NCBI GenBank assembly: GCA_900754075.1
Contig: CAAEBN010000013.1
Coordinates: forward strand, 1-54,695
From: an uncultured Collinsella sp.
GTDB lineage: Bacteria; Actinomycetota; Coriobacteriia; Coriobacteriales; Coriobacteriaceae
Reading direction: 5' to 3'
DNA: 54,695 bases
The position numbers and the translations under genes were made by a program. Under the pieces are notes generated by a model. The model did not search any database and was not told where the DNA came from. It saw only the letters and a list, made by a program, of their open reading frames with translations. Of the stretch, positions 42,357 through 50,419 are shown piece after piece (position 1 is the stretch's first letter; each line of letters starts with the position of its first letter).

Positions 42357-42531
42357 ACGGGGTCCTCCCGGTGTAAATCTGCTTCGTTTCATGTAGTCAT
42401 CAGGGTACCCACCAGATGCGAATCGTACGTGACATTTAACAGATACCATCAACTCATCAAGGGGGGCTTGCTGTCTTTGGTGCAATAGCTTGATGCTAAA
42501 CTGGATTTACGATTGTGAGGTGGTTTACGTG

Positions 42532-42771
42532 ATGTACCCGTATATGACATTCGAAGACGGTACCGAGGTCGTTCATTCTGACCTGATAACAGATGGGGAT
42601 ATCGAAAAGGTTATCGTGCATTTTGAACGGCCGACGGCAGAGGGCTTCGACTCCGCTCGTTGTGAGTTGCCTTCCTGTTCGTGGACTGACTGGGAAGGGC
42701 ATTTTACTCAGAGTGAAAAACGAGCTTTCGAAGAGTGTTTGAGCAAATCATTTAGATTAGTTCGAGTTTAG
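42532..42771 (+). CDS. Small conserved unknown protein (MYPYMTFEDGTEVVHS type)
   Basis: 79-residue acidic cytoplasmic protein: MYPYMTFEDGTEVVHSDL, then EKVIVHFERPTAEGFDSARCELPSCSW and EGHFTQSEKRAFEECL. I have a recollection of similar short proteins in gut Firmicutes and Coriobacteriia, with no assigned function. ATG 42532 (or the GTG just before) follows GTGAGGTGG. It is the first gene in the AT-rich stretch leading to the radical SAM operon; whether it belongs to that unit is unclear (79-nt gap downstream). Confidence 0.6.
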   Translation: MYPYMTFEDGTEVVHSDLITDGDIEKVIVHFERPTAEGFDSARCELPSCSWTDWEGHFTQSEKRAFEECLSKSFRLVRV

Positions 42772-42850
42772 TTCGAATATAGAAGCCGAATGCGATGACC
42801 TAAAGCGTATGCATTTTTAGTATTAGATGCGTATGAAATGGAGGATGTGA

Positions 42851-43132
42851 ATGGATGAGCTAATAGACTTTAAAAAACGATTTCTCAAGAATGGCGAGCT
42901 GGTTTCAATTCCAAAAAAGGAAAGCTATAAAAGAATCATGCTGCTATGGGCCGTCTCTTTCTTTGAATTAAATACAAGTTATACGGAGCTTCAGGTTAAT
43001 CGTGTGCTGTCACAGCTCTATCCTGATTATGCCGTATTGAGGCGGTACTTGGTTGATTATGGATTCCTATTAAGAGATGAGCGAGGCCTGAAATACGAGG
43101 TTAATCGTGATGTTCACGGTATTGAGAGCTAG
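42851..43132 (+). CDS. DUF2087-like small protein
   Basis: 93 residues. C-terminal LQVNRVLSQLYPDYAVLRRYLVDYGFLLRDERGLKYEVN matches the DUF2087 pattern (fpD-x-x-x-LRRyLvdyGfl-R), often appended to transcriptional regulators. The N-terminal half is KRFLKNGELVSIPKKESYKR. ATG 42851 follows GGAGG. It overlaps the exporter gene by 23 nt, so it is likely a co-translated regulator of this operon (inference). Confidence 0.72.
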   Translation: MDELIDFKKRFLKNGELVSIPKKESYKRIMLLWAVSFFELNTSYTELQVNRVLSQLYPDYAVLRRYLVDYGFLLRDERGLKYEVNRDVHGIES

Positions 43133-44294
43133 CCGTCCGGTTCGGGTCCTATATATTGCTAGAGGGATAAGCGAAATAGGCAATTGGTGTGCGAATATTG
43201 CTTTGCCAATGCTGATTTACGAGGTAACTCACGATGTTTCTGCAACTGCTTTGATGGTCTGCTGCAGATTTGCCCCCTCTCTGTTTTCAGTTGCGCTCGC
43301 GCAGCTGCCTCAGAAGATGGGTATCGGAACACTGCAGGCCATGAGATTGGCAGACTTAATTCGCGCGGGATTATTCGTTTGCTATATTTTTGTTGATAGT
43401 AAATGGAGTATGTTTGCTATTACGTGCGCGGTATCGCTTTGCCGAACGGTTGAAATGCCCTGCTTTTACTCGTTGTTAAGAGCCAATACGAATAGTATCA
43501 ATCGCGACGTAATTAATAATTCGTTTGGGTTTCTGCAGAATTTGATGATGGTTCTGGGGCCAGTTGTCGGCGGTTTTGTTGTCGCTCAATTTGGGGCGGA
43601 GGCTGTTCTTGCATTAGACGCGCTTTCTTTTGCCGCGTCGTTCTGGTTGCTGCGAGATGTTCCGTCGGTTATCGAGGTTAATGATAAAGAGGGGATAAGC
43701 AAAAATGAAAAAAACAGGACTGCATTTAGTGATCTTAGCGCGAAGCACTTGGCAATTGGTTTCCTATTAATCGATATTTCTAGTGGCGTGGCATTCGGCT
43801 CTCTGAATTCTCTTTTGCCAGCTATTGCGCAATTGCAATTTGACTCGTCATCGATACAATACGGATTCCTTCAGAGTAGTCTTACAATCGGACTGTTGTT
43901 CGGAAATACAATATATGGTCGTTTAATTAGTGGTTCCGATTGCATTAAATCATATTGTTTTGTGACGTATCTTGCGCTCGGTGCGTATCTGGCGTTTGGC
44001 TATCGCTATGCGTCTGGAATATCGTTTATTTTCCTTTTTATCGTCGGTGCCGGAAACGCCATTCAAGATGTGCTTCTCATAACATCGCTGCAGGATTTGG
44101 CGAGAGACGAATCTGAATCGATAAGCCTGTTTTCAATTAGGGAGTCTTTGCAATCGGTTGCTGTTGTTATTTCAACACTCCTTGTTTCGCTGTTCACGAG
44201 CATCGCGATGTTCTCAATTCTCGTTACAGGACTTGGTGTATTTTCAATTATGATGGTAGTTGTGTTTCAATTGAATTATTTGCGAAAGATGTGA
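43110..44294 (+). CDS. MFS transporter, probable peptide exporter
   Basis: 394 residues with about 12 hydrophobic helices and the MFS_3-type pattern of small-molecule exporters (RVLYIARGISEIGNWCANIALPMLIYEVTHDVSATAL; GFLQNLMMVLGPVVGGFVV). A central charged loop (NDKEGISKNEKNRTAFSDLSAK) separates the two halves. ATG 43110 is inside the DUF2087 gene end, with GAGG upstream. The radical SAM gene begins 7 nt after its stop. Export of the modified peptide is inferred from context. Confidence 0.85.
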   Translation: MFTVLRASRPVRVLYIARGISEIGNWCANIALPMLIYEVTHDVSATALMVCCRFAPSLFSVALAQLPQKMGIGTLQAMRLADLIRAGLFVCYIFVDSKWSMFAITCAVSLCRTVEMPCFYSLLRANTNSINRDVINNSFGFLQNLMMVLGPVVGGFVVAQFGAEAVLALDALSFAASFWLLRDVPSVIEVNDKEGISKNEKNRTAFSDLSAKHLAIGFLLIDISSGVAFGSLNSLLPAIAQLQFDSSSIQYGFLQSSLTIGLLFGNTIYGRLISGSDCIKSYCFVTYLALGAYLAFGYRYASGISFIFLFIVGAGNAIQDVLLITSLQDLARDESESISLFSIRESLQSVAVVISTLLVSLFTSIAMFSILVTGLGVFSIMMVVVFQLNYLRKM

Positions 44295-44301
44295 CGTTGA
44301 T

Positions 44302-46623
44302 ATGCCTAAAACGCTTTTAGTATTTCCCCCAGGATGGAGTCCAGTGGGGCCGTATCTTGCCTTGCCTGTTTTGAAGTCATATCTTCAAGAGGTTGAACAA
44401 TATAAAGTTGACATCGTTGACTTAAACGTGGAATTTTACGATGACCTCCTATCTTTTAGACATGTCGAAGAGTGCTGTAAAAGGTATCGGGAATCAAAGG
44501 ATTCGTTTAGTTCGAATGTTCAATTAACAATCGAGTTGATACAAAAGTCAGCACTTAATGTTGACGAGGCAAAAGATATTTTCAGATCGAAGAGATACTT
44601 TAATCTAAAAGAAAGACAATATGCTGAAAACATTTTTAGAAATGCACTCTATATCATAAATCACGTCTCATATGGAGTTAAATACACGTTCAACTCCATA
44701 GATCTGCCCTATGATTATTATTCGACACCAGAAATAATGAAATCGCTTGCGGATACCTTGCATAATCCGTTTATTTCCTTCTATGAAACTGCCTTTCTTA
44801 AGCGTATTCAGAGGGAAAAAATCGAGTTTATTGGGATTTCGGTGAGCGGCTGTTTCCAATTGATTTCTGCAGTTACGTTAGCGAAACTGATTAAAGAAGA
44901 ATGTCCATCTGTTAAACACGTCTCATTGGGCGGCAATTACATTACTCGTTTAGCAGATGACTGCATGAAAGAATGGCATCCCTTTTTTGAATACATTGAT
45001 TCGATAATGATGTATGACGGCGAAGAGCCGCTTGCACGTCTTCTTGAGGCTCTTGACTCTGGTGATGACAATCTCGACTGTGTTCCAAACCTTTGCCATG
45101 CTAAAGGTGGGAAGATATATAAAAACCATCGGATTGAGCAAACATTTATCAACGATACGGTTCCCGATTTCGATGGCTTCGCCCTTTCTAAATACTTCAT
45201 GCCTGAGTTAATATTGCCGGTTTATTCCTCTAGGCAGTGTTTTAATCATTGCGCCTTCTGCACCATTCCCGGTGCTACCGGTGGTTGTTACCGAAAGATG
45301 CCTATATCGAGAGTATTTGAAATAATGTGTCGGTTAAATGAAAAATACGGCACGAGAGTTTTCTCTTTTGTGGATGAAACATTCGAAGGCAAAAGAATGG
45401 AGCAACTCGCGGATGAAATAAACGCATCGGGAAAAACGTTTTTCTGGCATGGAGAAACGAGGTTCTCTCCAACCCTAAGTACAGACGTTTTCAACAAGAT
45501 ATACCAAAGTGGATGTAGGCAGATTCAGTTTGGCCTCGAGTCATACAACCAAAGAGTTCTTGATCTAATGAAGAAGAACACGAGAGTTGATTGGATTGAT
45601 CGCAATATCCATGATTGTCTCAATGCGGGTATTCCTGTTCATCTATTCTTTATGATTGGCTTTCCGACCGAAACTAAAGAAGAGGCTCTGAACACCTTAG
45701 CTTATACAGAGAATGTTTTGAATTATTCAAAACAGGTATGTGGTGTTCCATATTCCACGAGAGGATTTACGAATTTTGGTCTCGTTATGGGGTCGGATGT
45801 TTGGAATCATCCCGATAAGTATGGTGTCTCTGTAATGCCGAAGTCCCAATATGAGGATTTGCGCCTCGAAGTGGATTATGTTTCAGGCACTGGTTTAACT
45901 TTAAATGAAGCAAAATCCTTATCTGATGAGCATCATATTGATTTTTATATGCAAGAGGTCATAAACGGTAGCGACACAATTGACTTGCCCCAGCGGCTTC
46001 ATATTTCAGAGGTGACCTGGATCCTAGATTCTATTCACGCTGTCAGGTATAAGGGACATTTGACCAAAGTAAAGCGACGGCTAACTAGTCTAAATCCAGC
46101 TGATCGAATCTGGCTGGATTCCAAGACCTCTGTCGTGCTCGTTGAGCCATTTGCCTACTTCTATAATTCTGAATACCATCATGTCTATGCTGTTTCCCAG
46201 TTGGTATACCTTAAGTTGGCCCGTTTATTGGAGGCCGATTGTAGCATTTCTCTTATCCTTGATCAGGGCGACCTCGAGCTGACAAGGACGATAGAAGAAC
46301 TGTTGCATTATGGATTGCTGAATACAAATATCGATGCCGATTATGTAATGCACGATAATGGTTTTCAATTGGTTAAAAGTTCGTTTGTGAAAGAAGTCGG
46401 ACGCTCAAAAGAGGGGTTAAGAGTACTGCTGAGTTGTGCCACCCATAGAATGTGTGCGGTTAATGATTTTTCGTTCGCTTTGCTTTCGTTGTTTGAAAAG
46501 CCGATTACTAAGAACGAGGTGCGCGACATTTTGAAAAAAGAGGGACTATCGGCAAACGAGGAGCAATTAAACAAGTTGGTTGATAATTGCATGAAAGCAG
46601 ATATACTACAGTTGATTAGATAG
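44302..46623 (+). CDS. Cobalamin-binding radical SAM enzyme with two PqqD-like domains
   Basis: 773 residues. N-terminal B12-binding-type domain to about residue 255 (FIGISVSGCFQLISAVTLAKLIKEE, VSLGGNYITRLADD, MMYDGEEPLARLLEAL). Radical SAM core from about 300 with CFNHCAFC (Cys313, 317, 320), then FVDETFEGKRMEQLADEI and QIQFGLESYNQRVLDLMKKN. C-terminal half ends in two winged-helix-like segments, about 620-690 (VYAVSQLVYLKLARLLEAD...) and 715-773 (DFSFALLSLFEKPITKNEVR...), resembling PqqD/RiPP recognition elements. Likely methylates or otherwise modifies the 36-aa peptide encoded 13 nt downstream. AT-rich, probably acquired. Confidence 0.85.
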   Translation: MPKTLLVFPPGWSPVGPYLALPVLKSYLQEVEQYKVDIVDLNVEFYDDLLSFRHVEECCKRYRESKDSFSSNVQLTIELIQKSALNVDEAKDIFRSKRYFNLKERQYAENIFRNALYIINHVSYGVKYTFNSIDLPYDYYSTPEIMKSLADTLHNPFISFYETAFLKRIQREKIEFIGISVSGCFQLISAVTLAKLIKEECPSVKHVSLGGNYITRLADDCMKEWHPFFEYIDSIMMYDGEEPLARLLEALDSGDDNLDCVPNLCHAKGGKIYKNHRIEQTFINDTVPDFDGFALSKYFMPELILPVYSSRQCFNHCAFCTIPGATGGCYRKMPISRVFEIMCRLNEKYGTRVFSFVDETFEGKRMEQLADEINASGKTFFWHGETRFSPTLSTDVFNKIYQSGCRQIQFGLESYNQRVLDLMKKNTRVDWIDRNIHDCLNAGIPVHLFFMIGFPTETKEEALNTLAYTENVLNYSKQVCGVPYSTRGFTNFGLVMGSDVWNHPDKYGVSVMPKSQYEDLRLEVDYVSGTGLTLNEAKSLSDEHHIDFYMQEVINGSDTIDLPQRLHISEVTWILDSIHAVRYKGHLTKVKRRLTSLNPADRIWLDSKTSVVLVEPFAYFYNSEYHHVYAVSQLVYLKLARLLEADCSISLILDQGDLELTRTIEELLHYGLLNTNIDADYVMHDNGFQLVKSSFVKEVGRSKEGLRVLLSCATHRMCAVNDFSFALLSLFEKPITKNEVRDILKKEGLSANEEQLNKLVDNCMKADILQLIR

Positions 46624-46636
46624 AGGAGGTTTCTGC

Positions 46637-46747
46637 ATGGACGTTATTAACAAAGATCTCTTGGAGCAACTGAAAGAGTTTCAGGAAGAGGGCGTCGTGG
46701 TAGAAGTGTTCGACTTTGAGGACTACATGGATAAATTCTGCCATTAG
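46637..46747 (+). CDS. Candidate RiPP precursor peptide, 36 residues
   Basis: Begins 13 nt after the radical SAM stop, behind a near-perfect GAGGAGGT site; start ATG 46637, stop TAG 46745-46747. The N-terminal half is a charged helix-like leader; residues 19-36 read GVVVEVFDFEDYMDKFCH, with alternating aliphatic/acidic then aromatic/acidic residues and a terminal Phe-Cys-His. An intrinsic terminator begins 25 nt later, closing the operon. Short length, strong ribosome site, position after an rSAM enzyme with PqqD-like domains and an exporter upstream fit a modified peptide. No homologue known to me; modification site unknown. Confidence 0.7.
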   Translation: MDVINKDLLEQLKEFQEEGVVVEVFDFEDYMDKFCH

Positions 46748-46771
46748 TTTCGGAATTTACTCGCCTCGCTT

Positions 46772-46806
46772 AAAGGAGAAGTCGATTATCGATTTCTCCT
46801 TTTTTA
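46772..46806 (+). terminator. Intrinsic terminator of the radical SAM operon
   Basis: AAAGGAGAAGTCGAT pairs with ATCGATTTCTCCTTT (one wobble), followed by continued T-run into 46805. Confidence 0.9.
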
Positions 46807-46846
46807 ATTAAAGATATTATTGAAATACATGCTCCTAGCACAGGTT

Positions 46847-46870
46847 GGCCTCTCAGTAAACTGGGAGGTT
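46847..46870 (+). other. 10-bp hairpin upstream of nadE
   Basis: GGCCTCTCAG, loop TAAA, CTGGGAGGTT with three wobble pairs, followed by GCTTT. It lies in the likely nadE leader; could be terminator remnant or regulatory. Confidence 0.4.
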
Positions 46871-46935
46871 GCTTTGGCTAGTTAGAGATATGTGAACGTC
46901 CGTTAGACTGAATCTCAGGGTAGAAGGGGCCTCCA

Positions 46936-48936
46936 GTGTCCAGATCAACTAGGCAATGCTGCGTTTCGGCTAATAAGAACGATGGCTTTTTGCGTGTGGC
47001 GGCGGCGTCGCCACAGATTCGCGTGGCCGATGTCGAGGGCAATGCCGAGGTTGCGCTGGCGGCTGTTCGCGAGGCTACCGAGCGCGGCGTTCGCGCGCTG
47101 GTGCTGCCCGAGCTCAACTTGTGCGGCTATACCGCGGCCGATCTGTTCCATAACCGCACACTGCTGCATGCCTGCGAGGCTGCTCTGGTGCATATCCTCG
47201 ATGAAACCCGTGAGCTGCCGATCGTCTTTACCATCGGTCTTCCCGTTGCGGTTGCCGAGAATATCTACAACTGTGCCGCCGTGTGCTGCGCGGGCGAGCT
47301 TTTGGGCCTCACGGCCAAGAAGTATCTGCCCAACTATGGCGAGTTCTATGAGCGTCGTTGGTTTGCTCCGGCGCCCGCAGATCCCGTGTGGGTCGAGTTT
47401 GCCGGTCAGGGTCCGGTTCCGTTGGGTTCGGAGCTTGTCTACCGCTGCTGTGACGAGGGTGCCGAGGATATGGTGCTGGGCGTTGAGGTCTGCGAGGATC
47501 TGTGGGTGCCGGCGCCCCCTTCGACCGAGATGGCGCTTGCCGGTGCGACGGTGATTCTCAACCCGTCGGCTTCTGACGAAATCATCGGTAAGGCAGATTA
47601 CCGCCGCAGCCTTATCTCTAATCAAAGCGCGCGCCTGTACTGTGCCTATGCCTATGCGGACGCGAGCGAGGGCGAGTCCACGACCGATATGGTCTTTGCG
47701 GGCGAGAACCTCGTCTACGAAAACGGCTCTAAGCTGGCGGCGACGAAGCTCCTTACCTGCGATATGGCGGTTGCCGATGTTGACCTCGACCGTCTGGTTG
47801 CCGAGCGCCGTCGCTCGACGACGTGGACGCGCGCGGACGATGCGCCGGAGGCCACAACCGTTGAATTTTCGTTTGAGGGCGTGCTGGCAGACGAGCCTGT
47901 CCTGCGCGATGCACTCGACATTTACCGTGTCTTCCCCCGCGCGCCCTTTGTGCCGGCCGACCACGGTGATCTGGCCGAGCGCTGCGAGACTATTCTCAAT
48001 CTGCAGACTGCTGGCCTCAAGACCCGCCTTGCCCATACGGGTACCAAGGCTGCAGCCATCGGCCTTTCGGGTGGCTTGGACTCCACGCTGGCGCTGCTTG
48101 TGACCGTGCGTGCCTTCGATGCGCTGGGGCTGCCGCGCACGGGTATCACGGCGGTCTCCATGCCAGGTTTTGGCACGACGCATCGCACCAAGTCCAATGC
48201 CGAGTCGCTTGCCCGCGACCTGGGCGTGAGTTTCCGTGAGGTTTCGATCCACGCGGCCGTGGAGCAGCACTTCAAGGACATTGAGCACGATCCGACCGTG
48301 CAGGACGTGACCTACGAGAACGGCCAGGCGCGCGAGCGTACGCAGATTCTGATGGATCTGGCCAACCAGGCTGGCGGTTTTGTCATCGGCACGGGCGACC
48401 TGTCGGAGCTGGCGCTCGGCTGGGCTACGTACAACGGTGACCACATGAGCATGTACGCCGTCAACGCGAGCGTGCCCAAGACGCTTGTGCGCCATCTGGT
48501 GCGCTATGCGGCCGATGTCTTTGGCGGGCGCATTGCCGAGGTTTTGCTCGATATCCTCGACACGCCGGTGTCCCCCGAGCTTCTGCCGCCCACGGGCGAC
48601 GGCGAGATTGCGCAGAAGACTGAGGATTTGGTGGGCCCGTACGAGCTGCACGACTACTTCCTCTACTACCTGCTGCGTTTTGGCTTTGAGCCGGGCAAGA
48701 TCTACCGTATGGCGCTCAAGAGCTTCGAGGGCGTTTACGACGCCAAGACCGTCCACACGTGGCTGCGTACGTTCTACCGTCGCTTCTTTGCCCAGCAGTT
48801 TAAGCGCAGCTGCCTGCCCGATGGTCCCAAGGTGGGCTCGGTGACGCTCAGCCCGCGCGGCGATTGGCGCATGCCAAGTGACGCCAGCTCGCGACTGTGG
48901 CTTGCGCAGATCGACGCGCTTAATGCAATTGACTAA
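46936..48936 (+). CDS. nadE: Glutamine-dependent NAD+ synthetase
   Basis: Makes NAD from deamido-NAD, last step of NAD synthesis. 666 residues, the two-domain form: nitrilase-type glutaminase with Glu in LVLPELNLCGYTA, Lys in LTAKKYLPNYGEFYE and Cys in GVEVCEDLWVP; then the synthetase domain with PP-loop AIGLSGGLDSTLAL and GTGDLSELALGWATYNGDHM. GTG start 46936 follows AGAAGGGG. Monocistronic or partly read into the aminotransferase gene through a terminator. Confidence 0.95.
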   Translation: MSRSTRQCCVSANKNDGFLRVAAASPQIRVADVEGNAEVALAAVREATERGVRALVLPELNLCGYTAADLFHNRTLLHACEAALVHILDETRELPIVFTIGLPVAVAENIYNCAAVCCAGELLGLTAKKYLPNYGEFYERRWFAPAPADPVWVEFAGQGPVPLGSELVYRCCDEGAEDMVLGVEVCEDLWVPAPPSTEMALAGATVILNPSASDEIIGKADYRRSLISNQSARLYCAYAYADASEGESTTDMVFAGENLVYENGSKLAATKLLTCDMAVADVDLDRLVAERRRSTTWTRADDAPEATTVEFSFEGVLADEPVLRDALDIYRVFPRAPFVPADHGDLAERCETILNLQTAGLKTRLAHTGTKAAAIGLSGGLDSTLALLVTVRAFDALGLPRTGITAVSMPGFGTTHRTKSNAESLARDLGVSFREVSIHAAVEQHFKDIEHDPTVQDVTYENGQARERTQILMDLANQAGGFVIGTGDLSELALGWATYNGDHMSMYAVNASVPKTLVRHLVRYAADVFGGRIAEVLLDILDTPVSPELLPPTGDGEIAQKTEDLVGPYELHDYFLYYLLRFGFEPGKIYRMALKSFEGVYDAKTVHTWLRTFYRRFFAQQFKRSCLPDGPKVGSVTLSPRGDWRMPSDASSRLWLAQIDALNAID

Positions 48937-49004
48937 GGTTGGCCAAATTGAACCAATACGGGGGTTGCAAGCGTTACACTTTTGCAATCTGATGGCCCGT
49001 ATCG

Positions 49005-49036
49005 CGCGGCGCTCTTGTCGGAGCGCCGCGTTTTTT
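49005..49036 (+). terminator. Strong intrinsic terminator before the aminotransferase gene
   Basis: CGCGGCGCTC, loop TTGTCG, GAGCGCCGCG and T6. It ends 6 nt before AAAGGTGG of the aminotransferase gene, so it ends nadE transcripts or works as an attenuator in the next gene's leader. Confidence 0.9.
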
Positions 49037-49054
49037 ATATCGAAAGGTGGCACC

Positions 49055-50218
49055 ATGCAGGCATCGCAGCGTCTCGACCGCTTTGGCGCGGAGGTTTTCG
49101 CCTCGCTCAACAACAAGCTTCTCGCACTGAAGGCTCAGGGCAAGACCATTTACAACATGAGCGTGGGCACGCCCGACTTTAAGCCGTACGACCACGTGGT
49201 CGAGGCACTCACACAAGCAGCCCAAGATCCTGAGATGTGGAAGTATGCCCTGCGCGACCTGCCCGAACTCAAGCAAGCCGTGTGCGATTACTATGAGCGT
49301 CGCTTTGGCGTTTCGGGCATTACGCCGTCCATGGTGCAGTCGTGCAACGGCACGCAGGAGGGTGTGGGCCATTTGGGCCTGGCCCTGCTCGACCCGGGTG
49401 ACACCATTCTGGTTCCCGATCCGTGCTACCCGGTCTTCGAGGCGGGCGCCAAAATCGCCGATGCCAAACTCGAGTACTATCCACTGGTTGCCGAGCACAA
49501 TTACCTGCCCTATGTGGCGGGTATCGACCCCGAAGTTGCCGATCGTGCCAAGTATATGATCGTGTCGCTGCCCGCCAACCCGGTGGGCTCGGTGGGCACG
49601 CCCGAGATCTACGAGGAGATCATCGCTTTCGCCCGCGAGCACGACCTGCTGATCGTCCATGACAACGCATACTCCGACATCGTGTTCGACGGCGAGCCGT
49701 GCGGCAGCTTCTTGCAGTATCCCGGTGCGCTCGAGGTGGGCGTGGAGTTCTTCTCGCTCTCCAAGTCGTTTAATGTCACCGGTGCCCGCATTGGCTTTTT
49801 GGTCGGTCGCGAGGATGTGGTCTCGGCCTTTGCCAAGCTGCGCGGCCAGATCGACTTCGGTATGTTCTTCCCGATCCAGAAGGCCGCCATCGCCTGCCTG
49901 AACGGTCCGCGCGATGAAGTCGAGGCGCAGCGTCTGAAGTACCAGGAGCGCCGCGACGCCCTGTGCGACGGTCTTGAGGACCTGGGCTGGGAGCGTCCCA
50001 ACGCGCATGGCTCTATGTTTGTGTGGGCCAAGCTTCCCGGTGGTCGCACCGATTCCATGGCGTTTTGCGAGGAGCTCATGGAGAAGGCCGGCGTTGTGGT
50101 GACGCCGGGCGCGAGCTTTGGTCCTTCGGGCGAGGGGCACGTGCGCATGGCGCTGGTTCTGCCACCCGATCAGATTGCTTTGGCTGTCGAGGCCATTCGC
50201 GAGGCGGGCCTGTATTAG
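49055..50218 (+). CDS. Class I/II aminotransferase, LL-DAP/aspartate type
   Basis: 387-residue PLP enzyme. MSVGTPDFKPYDHVVEAL, CNGTQEGVGHLGLALLDPGD, VSLPANPVGSVGTPEIYEEI, Asp/Tyr in VHDNAYSDIVFDG, PLP Lys in FSLSKSFNVTGARIGFLVG, Arg in GEGHVRMALV. The layout fits DapL-like and alanine/aspartate aminotransferases; the amino acid made is undecided. ATG 49055 is set by AAAGGTGG; longer frames would pass through the terminator hairpin. Confidence 0.88.
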   Translation: MQASQRLDRFGAEVFASLNNKLLALKAQGKTIYNMSVGTPDFKPYDHVVEALTQAAQDPEMWKYALRDLPELKQAVCDYYERRFGVSGITPSMVQSCNGTQEGVGHLGLALLDPGDTILVPDPCYPVFEAGAKIADAKLEYYPLVAEHNYLPYVAGIDPEVADRAKYMIVSLPANPVGSVGTPEIYEEIIAFAREHDLLIVHDNAYSDIVFDGEPCGSFLQYPGALEVGVEFFSLSKSFNVTGARIGFLVGREDVVSAFAKLRGQIDFGMFFPIQKAAIACLNGPRDEVEAQRLKYQERRDALCDGLEDLGWERPNAHGSMFVWAKLPGGRTDSMAFCEELMEKAGVVVTPGASFGPSGEGHVRMALVLPPDQIALAVEAIREAGLY

Positions 50219-50362
50219 AAAGCTATTTCGCCTCGTCAATAGCTCGAAACCGATTTCGTGCAGTTATTTTACGAATCCTGCAAACAATTTCGGTAAACGG
50301 TCGATTTTTGGCTGCGAATAGGAGCATAATCAAAGTCCCGATTGGATGTATTGGGATTACGG

Positions 50363-50397
50363 CAAGCCGCTCGGGTCGTTCCCGGGCGGCTTGTTTG
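50363..50397 (+). terminator. Terminator-like hairpin before ldh
   Basis: CAAGCCGCTCGGG and CCCGGGCGGCTTG (one wobble) around TCGTT, followed by TTTG. It ends about 15 nt before the ldh Shine-Dalgarno. Confidence 0.6.
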
Positions 50398-50419
50398 TGG
50401 AGTGAGATGGGAGTTTCTT

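Noticed and set aside
48937..49054. T-box leader for the aminotransferase gene
   Set aside because: A terminator is present, but the region is too short and lacks the T-box sequence and specifier stem.
46945..49116. 723-codon open frame opposite nadE
   Set aside because: Antisense shadow of nadE, Arg/His/Gly-rich low-quality translation.
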